From: Pseudomonas sp. SST3
GTDB lineage: Bacteria; Pseudomonadota; Gammaproteobacteria; Pseudomonadales; Pseudomonadaceae
Direction of reading: 5' to 3'
DNA length: 64,000 nt
NCBI RefSeq assembly: GCF_003325755.1
Contig: NZ_QORI02000006.1
Coordinates: 185,282 to 249,281 of the forward strand
Part shown: positions 27,071-36,627 of the stretch, piece by piece
How positions within the stretch are numbered: position 1 is the stretch's first letter
Layout: each line of letters starts with the position of its first letter
Translations under genes and position numbers: made by a program
Notes under the pieces: generated by a model
What the model was told of the DNA's origin: nothing
What the model saw: only the letters and a program-made list of their open reading frames with translations
The model's database searches: none

Positions 27071-28330
27071 TTAGGGCCCCAGCGCTTCGACGACCGCAGC
27101 GAAGAAGTCATCGTCCTTGATCGGTGCCATGCCTTTGGGCTTGGGCAGCGCGCCCCAAACCACGATTACCACACCCGCCCGCGGATTCATGTAGAGATGC
27201 TGGCCGAAGATGCCGCGTGCCTCGAAGGCACTCTCGTTCGGCGTGCCTTTCGTGTCCGCAATCGGCCACAGCATGTAGCCGTAGTCGACCTGCTCTCCAT
27301 TGATGATTTTCGGTGAACTCGCCTCCTCGATCCATCCGTTGGGCAGGACTCGCTCGCCTCCGGCCAGGCCATCATCGAGCAGGAACAGGCCGAAGCGTCC
27401 ATAGTCGCGCAGCGTCGCCGACAGGCCGCTGCCGCCGACTTCGAGGCCATTCGGCGACTCGAGCCACCAGCTGGCGTCCGATTCCATGCCGACCCTGCTC
27501 CAGATCCGCTCCGAGAGGTACTGGCTCACCGGCTTACCGACTGCAGCGCGGACCAAGGCACCGACGACGTGGGTTTCGCCAGTGCTGTAGTTCCAGCGGG
27601 TTCCCGGTGCGGCCACGCGTGGCAGCTTGGCCATCAGTTTCAGCACGCCGCCGGGTGTCTGGGTGCCCTGCACTTCGAGCATGCGGCGGCGGTCGGACAG
27701 CGGATCGGTGTAGGTTTCGTTCCAGCCCACCCCAGAGGCCATCTGCAACAGATCGCGTACGCTCACACCGTCGTAGGCGCTGCCTTCGAGGGCTGGTAAA
27801 TACTGGACGATGGGATCGTCGATGCACTCGATATACCCGTCTTGGATGGCGACGCCGACCAGGGTGGCGGTGATCGACTTCGCCAGCGACATGGATGTCC
27901 AGCGCGTCTGCGGGGTGTTACCGAACTGATAGCTCTCGTGGGCGATCCTGCCGTCCTTGATCACCAGCAACCCGCTGACACGGTTTAGCGACACGTAGTC
28001 ATACAGATCGTATCGCTTGCCCCCGGAGTCGAATCCGACGTCTCCCAGTGACTTCGCCGCAGCGGGAAGCGGCAGGACAGCGGCGCCGTGCCTGACCGTT
28101 GCGGTGGCGAACAGCCGCTCGATGTTTCGCAAGGTGTTTACCTGAATATCAGGCATGAGCGCGCCGTCATATAGCTGCTGGATCGTGCCGATGCGGTCGT
28201 TGGCATGCGGATTCACTGCTGCACCTCGCTGAGGGGGGTCAACAGCGTTACCGCAGTGGTCGAGATAGGGCATCTGCGCGAAAAAGCATTGGGTATGACA
28301 AGCACTGAACGACTCCATGCGAACTTTCAT
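27071..28330 (-). CDS. Beta-lactamase-fold serine hydrolase
   Basis: The core resembles class C beta-lactamase/esterase-type serine hydrolases: TSMSLAKSITATLVG carries the Ser-x-x-Lys catalytic pair, WNYSTGETHVVGALV provides the tyrosine motif, and FEARGIFGQHLYMNPRAGVVIVVWG lies near the C-terminus. The open frame extends to 28564, but the first 78 residues are arginine-rich and unlike a leader. I use the ATG at 28330 (419 residues); 28318 and later starts remain possible. No clear signal peptide. Substrate unknown; proteins of this group hydrolyse small esters, amides or peptides. Confidence 0.75.
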   Translation of the reverse strand: MKVRMESFSACHTQCFFAQMPYLDHCGNAVDPPQRGAAVNPHANDRIGTIQQLYDGALMPDIQVNTLRNIERLFATATVRHGAAVLPLPAAAKSLGDVGFDSGGKRYDLYDYVSLNRVSGLLVIKDGRIAHESYQFGNTPQTRWTSMSLAKSITATLVGVAIQDGYIECIDDPIVQYLPALEGSAYDGVSVRDLLQMASGVGWNETYTDPLSDRRRMLEVQGTQTPGGVLKLMAKLPRVAAPGTRWNYSTGETHVVGALVRAAVGKPVSQYLSERIWSRVGMESDASWWLESPNGLEVGGSGLSATLRDYGRFGLFLLDDGLAGGERVLPNGWIEEASSPKIINGEQVDYGYMLWPIADTKGTPNESAFEARGIFGQHLYMNPRAGVVIVVWGALPKPKGMAPIKDDDFFAAVVEALGP

Positions 28331-28864
28331 TTTTAAACGGAGATGCCGCCGCGAGAGCAATCTCCCGTGGATTCGCTCCGTGCATGTGGAGCCATCTTGC
28401 CTGTAACAGTTCGTTCTAAGCCAGTTTGCCCAAGCTACGCGCAGAGCTGCGTTGTACGGCGCTCTCGGCAGCACCGGATAGGCCGCATCAATCACGAGAC
28501 GAATGAATGTATCCACAGAGCTCAGCGCCGCTGAACCGGAAAATCGCAGCCTGCGAGTGAGCACCTGACTTCGGGCAACTCGTCGAGCTTCGTTGGGAAT
28601 CGGCGCTATGTCGTAAGCATCACCGGTTTCCGCGTACTGCCACTCGACTTCCCGAGGGCCGAACGTTCACTGCCTGGGTGAAACTCATCGGGGCAGCGAT
28701 TCGCCTATATGAGCAATACTTGCTGGCTGTTTATCAACAGTTGGCGAGTCACCCGTTTGGCTGATTCGTCGGCCAGTAGCGGAACATTTGAAATCTGCCG
28801 CGATCCTGCGCCCCAGGGATCGAGAGATCGTGTGCAGCTCGCAAATCGAAGGGAGGTCCAGCGC
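28331..28864. other. 534-bp interval without a convincing gene
   Basis: It contains the unlikely N-terminal extension of the serine hydrolase frame (28331-28564) and the leader of the DUF4256 gene. I see no RNA gene, repeat or clear promoter. Confidence 0.5.
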
Positions 28865-29410
28865 ATGAACGAAAAGCAGCGCGAGGCGCTACTCAGCACG
28901 TTGAAGGTTCGTTTCGATAGGAATACGAGCCGGCATGAAGGGATTGAATGGAACCAGGTACATGCCAGGCTGGAGTCGGCACCGGAGAAGCTGCGCGCGC
29001 TCCAGGAAATGGAAACCACAGGTGGCGAGCCTGACGTAGTTTTTCATGACATGGATACCGGCGAGTTCATCTTCGTGGACTGTTCCGCAGAGAGTCCCGC
29101 TGGCCGCAGGAGCCTCTGTTATGACCGCGAGGCATTGGAGTCGAGAAAGGAGCACAAGCCTGCCAATTGCGCCACTGATCTGGCGGCCGACATGGGCATC
29201 GAGATCCTCACGGAAGAGCAGTATCGGGCGCTACAGAAACTGGGCTGCTTTGATGCAAAGACATCCAGCTGGGTGAAAACGCCTATTGCCATCAGAGCGC
29301 TCGGTGGAGCCCTCTTTTGCGATCGACGCTATGACTGTGTGTTCCTGTATCACAACGGCGCGCAGTCCTACTACGCCGCACGAGGGTTTCGCGGCGCACT
29401 GCGGGTTTGA
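28865..29410 (+). CDS. DUF4256 family protein
   Basis: The 181-residue soluble protein matches the DUF4256 family: LLSTLKVRFDRNTSRHEGIEW, FVDCSAESPAGRRSLCYDREALESRK and WVKTPIAIRALGGALFCDRRY. Function is unknown; the family is widespread in bacteria. I chose the ATG at 28865 because GGGAGG lies 9 bases upstream, although the frame is open from 28709. It is convergent with hpd and not obviously part of an operon. Confidence 0.85.
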   Translation: MNEKQREALLSTLKVRFDRNTSRHEGIEWNQVHARLESAPEKLRALQEMETTGGEPDVVFHDMDTGEFIFVDCSAESPAGRRSLCYDREALESRKEHKPANCATDLAADMGIEILTEEQYRALQKLGCFDAKTSSWVKTPIAIRALGGALFCDRRYDCVFLYHNGAQSYYAARGFRGALRV

Positions 29411-29586
29411 TCAGACGCCAGCTGTGCCTGCCCGCTTCTCACTCAGATAGTGGTGCCGGAGGGATGTCATCGAGCCGCTGATAGGCGAGACAGAAATGTT
29501 CGCGATCGCCAGAGCCGGGCCAGGAACGGATGGGCTGGACCGAAACGGCAACCGAAGGCGAACCACCCCGGCTGCCGTTGGTTCGA

Positions 29587-30666
29587 TCACTCAGCGGTGC
29601 TTAACACGCCACGCTTGATCTGGTCGCGCTCGATGGATTCGAACAGTGCCTTGAAGTTGCCTTCGCCGAAACCGCTGTCCCCCTTGCGCTGTATGAACTC
29701 GAAGAACACAGGGCCCAGCAGCGTGCCGGAGAAGATCTGCAGTAGCAGGCGCTGCTCGCCGTCTTCGGACGTACCATCGAGCAGGATGCCGCGAGATTTG
29801 AGTTCTTCGACCGGCTCGCCGTGGTTGGGCAGTCGCCCTTCCAGCATCTCGTAATAGGTTTCCGGCGGTGCGGTCATGAACACCGTGCCGCTGGCCTTCA
29901 GCTTGTCCCAGGTCTCGATCAGGTTGTCGGTGAGAAACGCCACATGCTGGATGCCCTCACCGTTGAACTGCATGAGGAACTCTTCGATCTGCCCGGCGCC
30001 CTTCGATGACTCTTCATTGAGCGGGATGCGAATCATGCCGTCCGGCGCGGTCATGGCCTTGGACGTCAGGCCGGTGTATTCACCCTTGATATCGAAGTAA
30101 CGAATCTCGCGGAAGTTGAACAGTTTCTCGTAGAAGTCCGCCCAATAGGCCATGCGGCCGCGGTACACGTTGTGGGTCAGGTGATCGATGATCTTCAGTC
30201 CGGCGCCGACCGGATGGCGATCAACGCCGTCCAGGAAGACGAAGTCGATATCATAGATCGAGCTGCCCTCGCCGAAACGGTCGATCAGGTAAAGCGGTGC
30301 ACCGCCGATGCCCTTGATCGCTGGCAGGCGCAACTCCATGGGGCCAGTGGGCAGTTCCATGGCCTGCGCACCCAGCTCCAGCGCCCGAGCGTAGGCTTTT
30401 TGCGCATCCTTCACACGGAACGCCATGCCACACACCGACGGGCCATGCTCGGCTGCGAAATAAGCCGGAATTCCAGTGGTTTCGCGGTTGACGATGGCGT
30501 TGATTTCGCCCTGACGATAGAGCGCTACATCCTTGGAGCGGTGGTTGGCGACATGGGTGAAACCCATGCTTTCCAGAACAGGCTCGATGACGTTGGGCGT
30601 TGGCGAGGCGAATTCGATAAATTCGAAGCCCATGAGGCCCATGGGGTTTTCAAATAGGTCGGCCAT
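29587..30666 (-). CDS. hpd: 4-hydroxyphenylpyruvate dioxygenase
   Basis: The 359-residue enzyme converts 4-hydroxyphenylpyruvate to homogentisate, the substrate of HmgA. The Fe(II) ligands are His162 (IIDHLTHNV), His241 ([10 protein letters not shown]) and Glu323 ([10 protein letters not shown]), one position from those of P. fluorescens HPPD. Two glyoxalase-fold halves are present and length is normal. It stands alone on the minus strand with a long upstream region, in which an HmgR-like palindrome occurs about 380 bp from the start. Confidence 0.97.
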   Translation of the reverse strand: MADLFENPMGLMGFEFIEFASPTPNVIEPVLESMGFTHVANHRSKDVALYRQGEINAIVNRETTGIPAYFAAEHGPSVCGMAFRVKDAQKAYARALELGAQAMELPTGPMELRLPAIKGIGGAPLYLIDRFGEGSSIYDIDFVFLDGVDRHPVGAGLKIIDHLTHNVYRGRMAYWADFYEKLFNFREIRYFDIKGEYTGLTSKAMTAPDGMIRIPLNEESSKGAGQIEEFLMQFNGEGIQHVAFLTDNLIETWDKLKASGTVFMTAPPETYYEMLEGRLPNHGEPVEELKSRGILLDGTSEDGEQRLLLQIFSGTLLGPVFFEFIQRKGDSGFGEGNFKALFESIERDQIKRGVLSTAE

Positions 30667-31333
30667 GATTGGCTCCTTGACTTGGCTGTGCGTGAGAAAG
30701 GGATGACGTGAGAAACATCAGCCCGGCGGTGCACAGGAAATCCCACGGACGCTGCGGCCGAGGTGATCGCCAAGAATCAATCGAAAGCCGAGCGTTTTCA
30801 TCTCAGCAGCTCGCCAGGACGTTGAGTGATCGCGGCGAGAAAAATAATCGGGTCGCCCAGCCCGACGGGCACAGCGCGCCCGCTCGTGCCGGCCACGCAA
30901 AGGGTATTGACCGGATTCGTCCCGTTGGATGACTGCTCGCTCATCGAGGCGATTCGAGCCGAACGGTGATAGCTGGATGGATCCATATTTGATGCCACGC
31001 CTGCAAGGTCGCACTTCGTCTTGCGAGTGCTCTGTTATTTTTGCGTAATCGAATTACGTTTAGCGAAATCTGCGGGAGCCTCGCTCGACTGTCAAGCCCT
31101 TATCGGCCAGCGCCGAAGCCGAGCCGCCCGCCGCGAAGCGCCGCTCGTCCCTCATATAGAACGAATCCGCCCGGCAAGGTGCCGAATTTATGCACGCGAG
31201 GCGAGCCGTAACGACGGACAGGACGAAGCCAGCGCATTCCGGGCGATACGGCGGTCATGAACGCCTTGTCACCGCGCCGATCATGCTGTTGGCTCGTATC
31301 TTGGCATTCGACATTGAACTCAAGGAAATCATC
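30667..31333. other. 667-bp gene-free interval upstream of hpd
   Basis: No credible gene was found on either strand. It lies between divergent hpd and the small membrane protein at 31334. The only clear signal is the palindrome at 31043-31059. The 5' leader of hpd is therefore long, or a small RNA is hidden here; I see no direct evidence for one. Confidence 0.55.
31043..31059. promoter_or_regulatory. Second HmgR-like palindrome, upstream of hpd
   Basis: GCGTAATCGAATTACGT has the same CGTAA-N5-TTACG layout as the site at 25441-25457. It lies 377 bp upstream of hpd and 275 bp upstream of the divergent gene at 31334. AT-rich DNA adjoins it on both sides (ttatttttgcgtaatc), as expected at a promoter. 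It probably lets HmgR co-regulate hpd. Confidence 0.6.
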
Positions 31334-31705
31334 ATGAACCGACTCTTCAACAAGACCGCTCCACAGAACGTGCACGGCTGGGAACGCACCGCTTCCATTG
31401 CCGGAGGACTGATGCTGTTGGGCCGTGGCCTGCGGCATGGTGGCGTGAGCGGCATTCTGCAATTGGCCATGGGCGGCATGGCCTTGGCGCGTGGTATCAG
31501 CGGACGCTGCGAGGCCAAACGAATTCTCACCGAAACGGAGCAGCCGCAGCCCAATCAAGAGCTGGCGGAGAAGCAGCGCTATAGTCATATGCCGCTCGAC
31601 TCGGAAGTGCACAGTCCCGACTTCGAAAAGCCAGAAGTAGCCCTTCCGGATACCACCCCGATGGGGCACGAAACGCACCCGGGCGAACCGCGTGGAAATG
31701 CTTGA
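31334..31705 (+). CDS. Small DUF2892-like membrane protein
   Basis: The 123-residue protein starts MNRLFNKTAPQNVHGWERTA and has two glycine-rich hydrophobic segments (IAGGLMLLGRGLRHGG, GILQLAMGGMALARGISGRC). This layout is typical of DUF2892/YgaP-like inner-membrane proteins, and a hydrophilic tail follows. AAGGA lies 8 bases before the ATG at 31334; the frame is open further upstream, but without a ribosome site. Function unknown. Confidence 0.75.
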   Translation: MNRLFNKTAPQNVHGWERTASIAGGLMLLGRGLRHGGVSGILQLAMGGMALARGISGRCEAKRILTETEQPQPNQELAEKQRYSHMPLDSEVHSPDFEKPEVALPDTTPMGHETHPGEPRGNA

Positions 31706-31802
31706 GCTGAGGCACCCGGTGATTGGTACAGATGCTTTGTCTGGCGGATCGGCGAACATCGAGGCGCTTCTCGAGAAGCCGCCAGGCCTGATAAGCCGCT
31801 GA

Positions 31803-32000
31803 TCAGGCCAAAAAGCTGGATGGCATCTCGCTTTGCTGCGATTTGCCCTCAGCTGAAACAGCGCCTTGCGCAGGCGGCGTCAATGACGCACCCGGCTCGT
31901 AGTGATAGGGGATAAGACCGGTCCCGGTTCGCTGGAACTCAACGAACCCATGGCCATCGGCCCAGACTTCCGCCTCGTCGCGAATGCCCCTCAACTGCAC
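31803..32000 (-). CDS. Possible small protein coupled to the COG4091 gene
   Basis: A 65-residue frame starts at a GTG that overlaps the end of the upstream oxidoreductase gene by 10 bp, as coupled genes do. The sequence (QLRGIRDEAEVWADGHGFVE, then a Ser/Pro/Ala-rich tail) has no family I recognise, no membrane segment and a weak ribosome site. It could be a chance frame. Confidence 0.35.
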   Translation of the reverse strand: MQLRGIRDEAEVWADGHGFVEFQRTGTGLIPYHYEPGASLTPPAQGAVSAEGKSQQSEMPSSFLA

Positions 32001-33202
32001 GCTTGCTGCATCACGCGATCCGCCTGCGTCGCAGCCTCGACCTGTCGTATCACTCTCTGGCGCTGCTGAAAGATGATATCCAGCACCCGACTGGGCTGAA
32101 TCTCGATATCGTCGAAGGTGATCATCTGACCTGGCTCAACGGTTCTTTTCAGGACGGTGTTGCGCAGCAGCCCAATGGGCACATGGTCGATTTCGTTGGC
32201 AAGCCGCACTGCTTCGCCGCGAACATCAAAACCGCCGATCCCCCGGCTGATCAGTTCGCCCGCTTTCATTTCACGCTTCGCTATGGCCGCCACGCCCAGC
32301 GTGGGCTCGACGGAATTGTTCAACAGCACACTGCCACCGGCCAGCACGCGGCGTACGGTCTTTCCGACTTCCAGCGAGCAGAGATGGAAGGGACGCGTCA
32401 GCACGTAATAGGGGCCGGTGCCTAGCTTGAAATACTCGATCGCCGGCGCCTGGACCTCATCGTGGCGACAGACCAGGAAAACCCCACCAGCGGGATAACC
32501 GTTGGGCACGACGTAGTCGACGATGGGCTGGCCAATACCGTCGGCAATCAAGCCAAGAATATTGCCGCTGCGGTTCAGATCGGTGGACGCCAAGCCCTCC
32601 AGCCCGCGCCGCGATATGGTCGCGCCGAAGCCATTACCCACCACCACCTGTTCGATCTGCACCTTGGTGCCATCGGTGAAGGATGTGGTCTGGTCGATAC
32701 TGATGCCTTGCCGTTTGGCCCAGTAAGCCATGTCTTCAGGGGTTGGATTGTGATTCAGGTATCCCTTCATATTGCCGTAGACGAGCGGCTGAAAACCCAT
32801 CTGCAGCGCGTCTTCGCGCAGCGCAGCGAGGGAGCCGGGCTGATCGCCCTCGGCTTCGGTGAGCAATCCCCTGCCCGCCAGATAGGAACCCGTGGTGACC
32901 TGCAGCTCGGCATTGACGGTGACGACTGGCAGTCCGGCTTCGAAAGCGCGCTCAATCACTTCCGTTCCGAAAAACACATCGCCAGTGCATTCGACGATGA
33001 TGTCCGAATGTGCGATGAGTTCGTCAATGGAGTTGGTCAGCACGTCCGGCAGTGGAAAATCGGCCAGCGTTCCGGTGTTTCGACGCGTCAGGACCCGGCT
33101 GATCTGCAGATCCTTGTAGTGCCCCATGATCAAGCGAACGAAACAATGCGAGATCATCCCTGTGCCTGAAACACCCACGCGTGTAACCGCTGAATCGGCC
33201 AT
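31991..33202 (-). CDS. NAD(P)-dependent oxidoreductase with SAF domain (COG4091 type)
   Basis: The 403-residue protein has an N-terminal Rossmann motif (RVGVSGTGMISH), a central homoserine-dehydrogenase-like region (YGNMKGYLNHNPTPEDMAYWA) and a C-terminal SAF/antifreeze-like domain (LRNTVLKRTVEPGQMITFDDIE). This matches the predicted homoserine dehydrogenase-like family COG4091, whose substrates are mostly unknown sugar or aldehyde derivatives. The start at 33202 (MADSAVTRVGVSG) removes 15 unconserved residues of the longer frame. It follows the glycosyltransferase-reductase fusion on the same strand (74-bp gap), suggesting a role in making or modifying a surface sugar. Confidence 0.8.
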   Translation of the reverse strand: MADSAVTRVGVSGTGMISHCFVRLIMGHYKDLQISRVLTRRNTGTLADFPLPDVLTNSIDELIAHSDIIVECTGDVFFGTEVIERAFEAGLPVVTVNAELQVTTGSYLAGRGLLTEAEGDQPGSLAALREDALQMGFQPLVYGNMKGYLNHNPTPEDMAYWAKRQGISIDQTTSFTDGTKVQIEQVVVGNGFGATISRRGLEGLASTDLNRSGNILGLIADGIGQPIVDYVVPNGYPAGGVFLVCRHDEVQAPAIEYFKLGTGPYYVLTRPFHLCSLEVGKTVRRVLAGGSVLLNNSVEPTLGVAAIAKREMKAGELISRGIGGFDVRGEAVRLANEIDHVPIGLLRNTVLKRTVEPGQMITFDDIEIQPSRVLDIIFQQRQRVIRQVEAATQADRVMQQACS

Positions 33203-33276
33203 CACAGAATTCCATTTGTTTTTAATGTGAAGATCAGACCGTAACATTTAGCAAAAGTTTTCCGATTTGAACGGCC

Positions 33277-35361
33277 TCATTGTTGGCTTGCTGCTTGCGC
33301 GACCTCGAACCGCGCCAGGCTCGGTTCCTCTCCTCCAGCTTGCGGATAAGTCCGGAATGGCACGCGACTGTGCGCCGGCCCGAAGGGTGTCGAAGGAAGA
33401 TCGCCCATTTGCCTTATCACATGGCGCAGCTCGTCTCGCCATGGTTTGGGCTTGATTCCGAACGTGCTTTCGATCCGACTGCAGTCGAGGACCGACCAGG
33501 CTGGCCGAGCTGCAGCGCGCGGCAGGCTTCCGCTGGTAACCGGGAGCACCCTTGGCGCCTTGTCGACCAGGCCTGCCCGTTCGGCTTCGCGAAAGATCTC
33601 AACGGCGAATTCGGCCCATGAGCAAGGTGATGAACCGCTGTAATGGTAAAGACCCCATTCGAGATTGCCGTCGCGACAGTAGCGCAGCGCAAGCTCGATC
33701 AGTACGCGCGCCACGCTGCGCGAACGTGTCGGACAGCCAACCTGATCACTGACGACCGATACCTCGTCCGTCTTACGGCCGAGCTTCAGCATCGTCTTGA
33801 CGAAATTGTTGCCGTGCTCGCCGTAGATCCAACTGGTGCGCAATATCAGATGCCGATCCAGGGTTTCGCGGATCGCGATTTCCCCCGCCCGCCGAGTTTC
33901 TCCATAGACGCTGATCGGCAGAGCCGCATCGGTCTCTCGGTAAGGCACCGAGCTGTCACCGGCAAAAACATGTTCGCTGGACAGATGAAACAACGGTATA
34001 TCGAAGTGCCTGGCGGCGCGGGCCAGATTTGCGGCGCCATCGCGATTCACCGCCTCGGCTTGCGCGACCTCGGCTTCAGCATGATCCAGATTGGTATAAG
34101 CCGCCGCATTGATGATCAGGGCAGGCTGGTAACGCTCGAGCGTTTGGCTGATCTGCTCCGCGGATCGAATGTCGAGATCCTGATGCATCAGCCCGATGGC
34201 CTCCAGCCCAAAGCTCGCAGCCTGATTGACCAGGCAATGCCCCACCTGGCCGCCGGCTCCGCATATCAGGACGCGCATGTTTGACCTGGGTGCGCGTGGG
34301 CGCTCCGATATCTCTTCGTGCGCTTCCCCTGAGGGCGTATTCGCTGCGGCAACCGGTGCCGCATCGGCGGAAAAGAGTGATGCGTTCGCGGCCGAGATAG
34401 CGCTCTGCGGCCTGAGGACCAATTCGCGCATGGTGACACCAAGCGCCTCAACCGGCGCGTCGGCCGGCTCTGGCTCTGGAGAAAAGCGGAAGCTCTCAAC
34501 CAGGCCATTCATTACGATTCCTGCTTTATTGAACTCGCGACGCTGGAGCATCTGCGCTATCAGGCCCAGGCGCGACATCAATAGGCCCAGAACACGGCGC
34601 TTGCGGAAATATTTACGTGCCACGAACAGCTCGTTGCGCACCAGATGACGATGCAATGCGACCCGATTCGGATCGGTCTCCCGGTGGATATCAATGGCCC
34701 CGCTAACCTGTCGCATATGCAGCACTTTACTCGCCGCGACCAGGTAACCGGGTGCATCCTGACTGATGCGCATGGTGAACTCGGTGTCATCTCCCCACAT
34801 GAACATCGAGGCAATCGGCAGTCCGAAGGTTTGCAGCGAGGCCCTGGGAACCAGAATCGAGACGAAGGTTGCCGGGCGCACCGGAATCATGCCCAGGTCC
34901 AGAAGTGCCGGCCAGTTTTCATAGGCGATCGCGTTGGGACGCTCATCGACTCGCGGAACGTTGGTCAGCAGCCCTTCTTCGGTATACGCCATCGAAATCA
35001 GGAACGAGCGCGGTTTGCCGAGTGCATGAAGTTGTTCATCGGCATCGAGCAGCTTTTGCAGGGCGTCGGGCTCAGGTATGACGTCGTCATCCATCATCCA
35101 GACGAAGTCGGCACGTTGTTGATAGGCGATGCGAAACCCGGCGCTGAAGCCACCCGAGGCGCCGGTGTTGTGCGATAGGACGTATACCTTGAGATTTTCG
35201 AGCTTCGACTCGAGCAGCATCTCTTCGGTGCCGTCATTGCTGGCATTGTCCACGACTATGATGGCGTCGCATGGTCGGCTCTGGGCATTGATCCCGGCCA
35301 GACAGCGCTCAAGCAGATGCTTGCGTTTGTACGAGAGTACGACAGCGTATATCTGATCCAT
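33277..35361 (-). CDS. Glycosyltransferase (GT2) fused to RmlD-like SDR reductase
   Basis: The 694-residue protein joins two enzymes. Residues 1-290 are a GT2-type glycosyltransferase (VVLSYKRKHLLERCLAGI, VVDNASNDGTEEML, the metal site MMDDD at about 89-93, GDDTEF). An Ala/Pro-rich linker covers about 295-360. Residues 362-655 resemble dTDP-4-dehydrorhamnose reductase (MRVLICGAGGQVG, INAAAYTNLDHAE, LRTSWIYGEHGNNFVKTML, VSDQVGCPT). The reductase part has altered key sites: the usual Tyr-x3-Lys reads Tyr486-GET-Arg490 and the usual STDYVFDG reads SSEHVFAG. Either it uses another substrate or it is no longer an active reductase. No rmlABC genes are near. Confidence 0.85.
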   Translation of the reverse strand: MDQIYAVVLSYKRKHLLERCLAGINAQSRPCDAIIVVDNASNDGTEEMLLESKLENLKVYVLSHNTGASGGFSAGFRIAYQQRADFVWMMDDDVIPEPDALQKLLDADEQLHALGKPRSFLISMAYTEEGLLTNVPRVDERPNAIAYENWPALLDLGMIPVRPATFVSILVPRASLQTFGLPIASMFMWGDDTEFTMRISQDAPGYLVAASKVLHMRQVSGAIDIHRETDPNRVALHRHLVRNELFVARKYFRKRRVLGLLMSRLGLIAQMLQRREFNKAGIVMNGLVESFRFSPEPEPADAPVEALGVTMRELVLRPQSAISAANASLFSADAAPVAAANTPSGEAHEEISERPRAPRSNMRVLICGAGGQVGHCLVNQAASFGLEAIGLMHQDLDIRSAEQISQTLERYQPALIINAAAYTNLDHAEAEVAQAEAVNRDGAANLARAARHFDIPLFHLSSEHVFAGDSSVPYRETDAALPISVYGETRRAGEIAIRETLDRHLILRTSWIYGEHGNNFVKTMLKLGRKTDEVSVVSDQVGCPTRSRSVARVLIELALRYCRDGNLEWGLYHYSGSSPCSWAEFAVEIFREAERAGLVDKAPRVLPVTSGSLPRAAARPAWSVLDCSRIESTFGIKPKPWRDELRHVIRQMGDLPSTPFGPAHSRVPFRTYPQAGGEEPSLARFEVAQAASQQ

Positions 35362-35724
35362 GGGGCGATTGGTCTCTGAGCGAGAGGCAGGTCATTTCAG
35401 ACAAGCAACTGCCGGCGGTGGTATATCGATTTTTGGACGCCGTTGCGGCAGTTTTTCCGGATTTAGGCACAGCGCTCAGCTCCGACCGACGTAGATCGAG
35501 GAGGTTCACTGCACGGCAATGAAAGGACGCACAAAACGTGCATTGGCTATTGACACGCCAAAACACGAATCGTTATCAGCACGAAGATGGTGAAGTCTGG
35601 AATGAGCCAGGCAAGGCGCTTATGGCGTCGTGCGAATCTAAACGCAGCTAAAACCGAGTCACCCGCCCCGAACTCAGCGTGCCAGTGCTGTTCACATATT
35701 TATATCGCTCATGCGGAGATCTAG
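35362..35724. other. 363-bp divergent promoter region
   Basis: No gene is seen. It separates the glycosyltransferase fusion (minus) from the small secreted-protein gene (plus). A plausible sigma-70 element on the plus strand is TTGACA (35550-35555), 17 bp, TTATCA (35573-35578). Confidence 0.4.
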
Positions 35725-36087
35725 ATGAAAAGCCCACTCTTGGCGCTGGCCAGCCTGGCCATAGCAATCCCAGCCATTGCGCAGGATGTTGAAGTGTCCA
35801 CTCGGCTCAACGGGATGGACATCGAAGTGACGCCCCTCGGGGTACCAGAGGCAGAGTCCAGCAAGGTTGATCTGGTTGGCGTGCCGGCGGTCAAGGTAAC
35901 CAACCGCAGCAACGAAATTGCGTCGTGTCAGTTCCACGCGCTGCCCGAAGAAACCGTCATGACAGCAGCGCCGGCGTTTTCGGTGAACCCCAATGAGCAA
36001 GTCGTCATGCGTGTGCCGGGCAAATACTCCGCGGGTGGGCCAATCGCCCTGCTGGTGTGCAAGCCGGAAGGCACTCCAGAACAGTGA
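35725..36087 (+). CDS. Small secreted protein, unknown function
   Basis: The 120-residue protein begins with a signal peptide (KSPLLALASLAIAIPAIAQD, cleavage after about residue 19). The mature part has two cysteines (IASCQFHALP and LLVCKPEG) that could form a disulfide. GGAGA lies 6 bases before the ATG. It is probably periplasmic. The family is not recognised. The next small gene also encodes an exported protein, 46 bp downstream. Confidence 0.78.
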   Translation: MKSPLLALASLAIAIPAIAQDVEVSTRLNGMDIEVTPLGVPEAESSKVDLVGVPAVKVTNRSNEIASCQFHALPEETVMTAAPAFSVNPNEQVVMRVPGKYSAGGPIALLVCKPEGTPEQ

Positions 36088-36133
36088 CGACCAGAAAGTC
36101 CGCCATCCACCTGCCGATAGACAGGAGATCGTA

Positions 36134-36451
36134 ATGACCAGATCCCTTTTAGCATCCTTGACGATGGCCACGCTGCTGGCCGCCACCCAAGCTGCCTTTG
36201 CACAATGGCCAGCAGGCACGCCACGAGAGGATACCGGCGCTAGGCCGAGCCCGATGGGTAACCCTACGCCGATGGAGAAACTCGAGACCCACCGCAACGA
36301 GCAAGGTCAGATCGTGACTGAGGATGGTCGCGTTGTTAAAGGCATGCAGGACGAGGAAACGGTGCCCAACCGGAACATGCATCGCACCGAGCAGGAAACG
36401 GTTACCGATGATCCGCCGCATGAATCGGCGAGCCCGGGCGAACTCGAATAG
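36134..36451 (+). CDS. Small exported hydrophilic protein
   Basis: The 105-residue protein has a signal peptide (TRSLLASLTMATLLAATQAAFA) and then a very polar, proline- and glutamate-rich tail (THRNEQGQIVTEDGRVVKGM) that is probably disordered. GGAG lies 7 bases before the ATG at 36134; the frame is open further upstream, but the signal peptide defines this start. Function unknown. It follows another exported protein gene. Confidence 0.72.
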   Translation: MTRSLLASLTMATLLAATQAAFAQWPAGTPREDTGARPSPMGNPTPMEKLETHRNEQGQIVTEDGRVVKGMQDEETVPNRNMHRTEQETVTDDPPHESASPGELE

Positions 36452-36627
36452 GGCAACCTTGATAAGCAGGCGGCACCGCACTCGCATGGAAATGCCTGCA
36501 CGGAACTTGGCCATGTCGGCTCACCAGAGCTCCGTGGCGTTAGGTATGCACCGCCCTGTTGGCGAATATGCCCGGTGGGTCTGGCCGTTTCGCTATCCAA
36601 TCACTTTGAAAGCGAATCGGGAATGCA

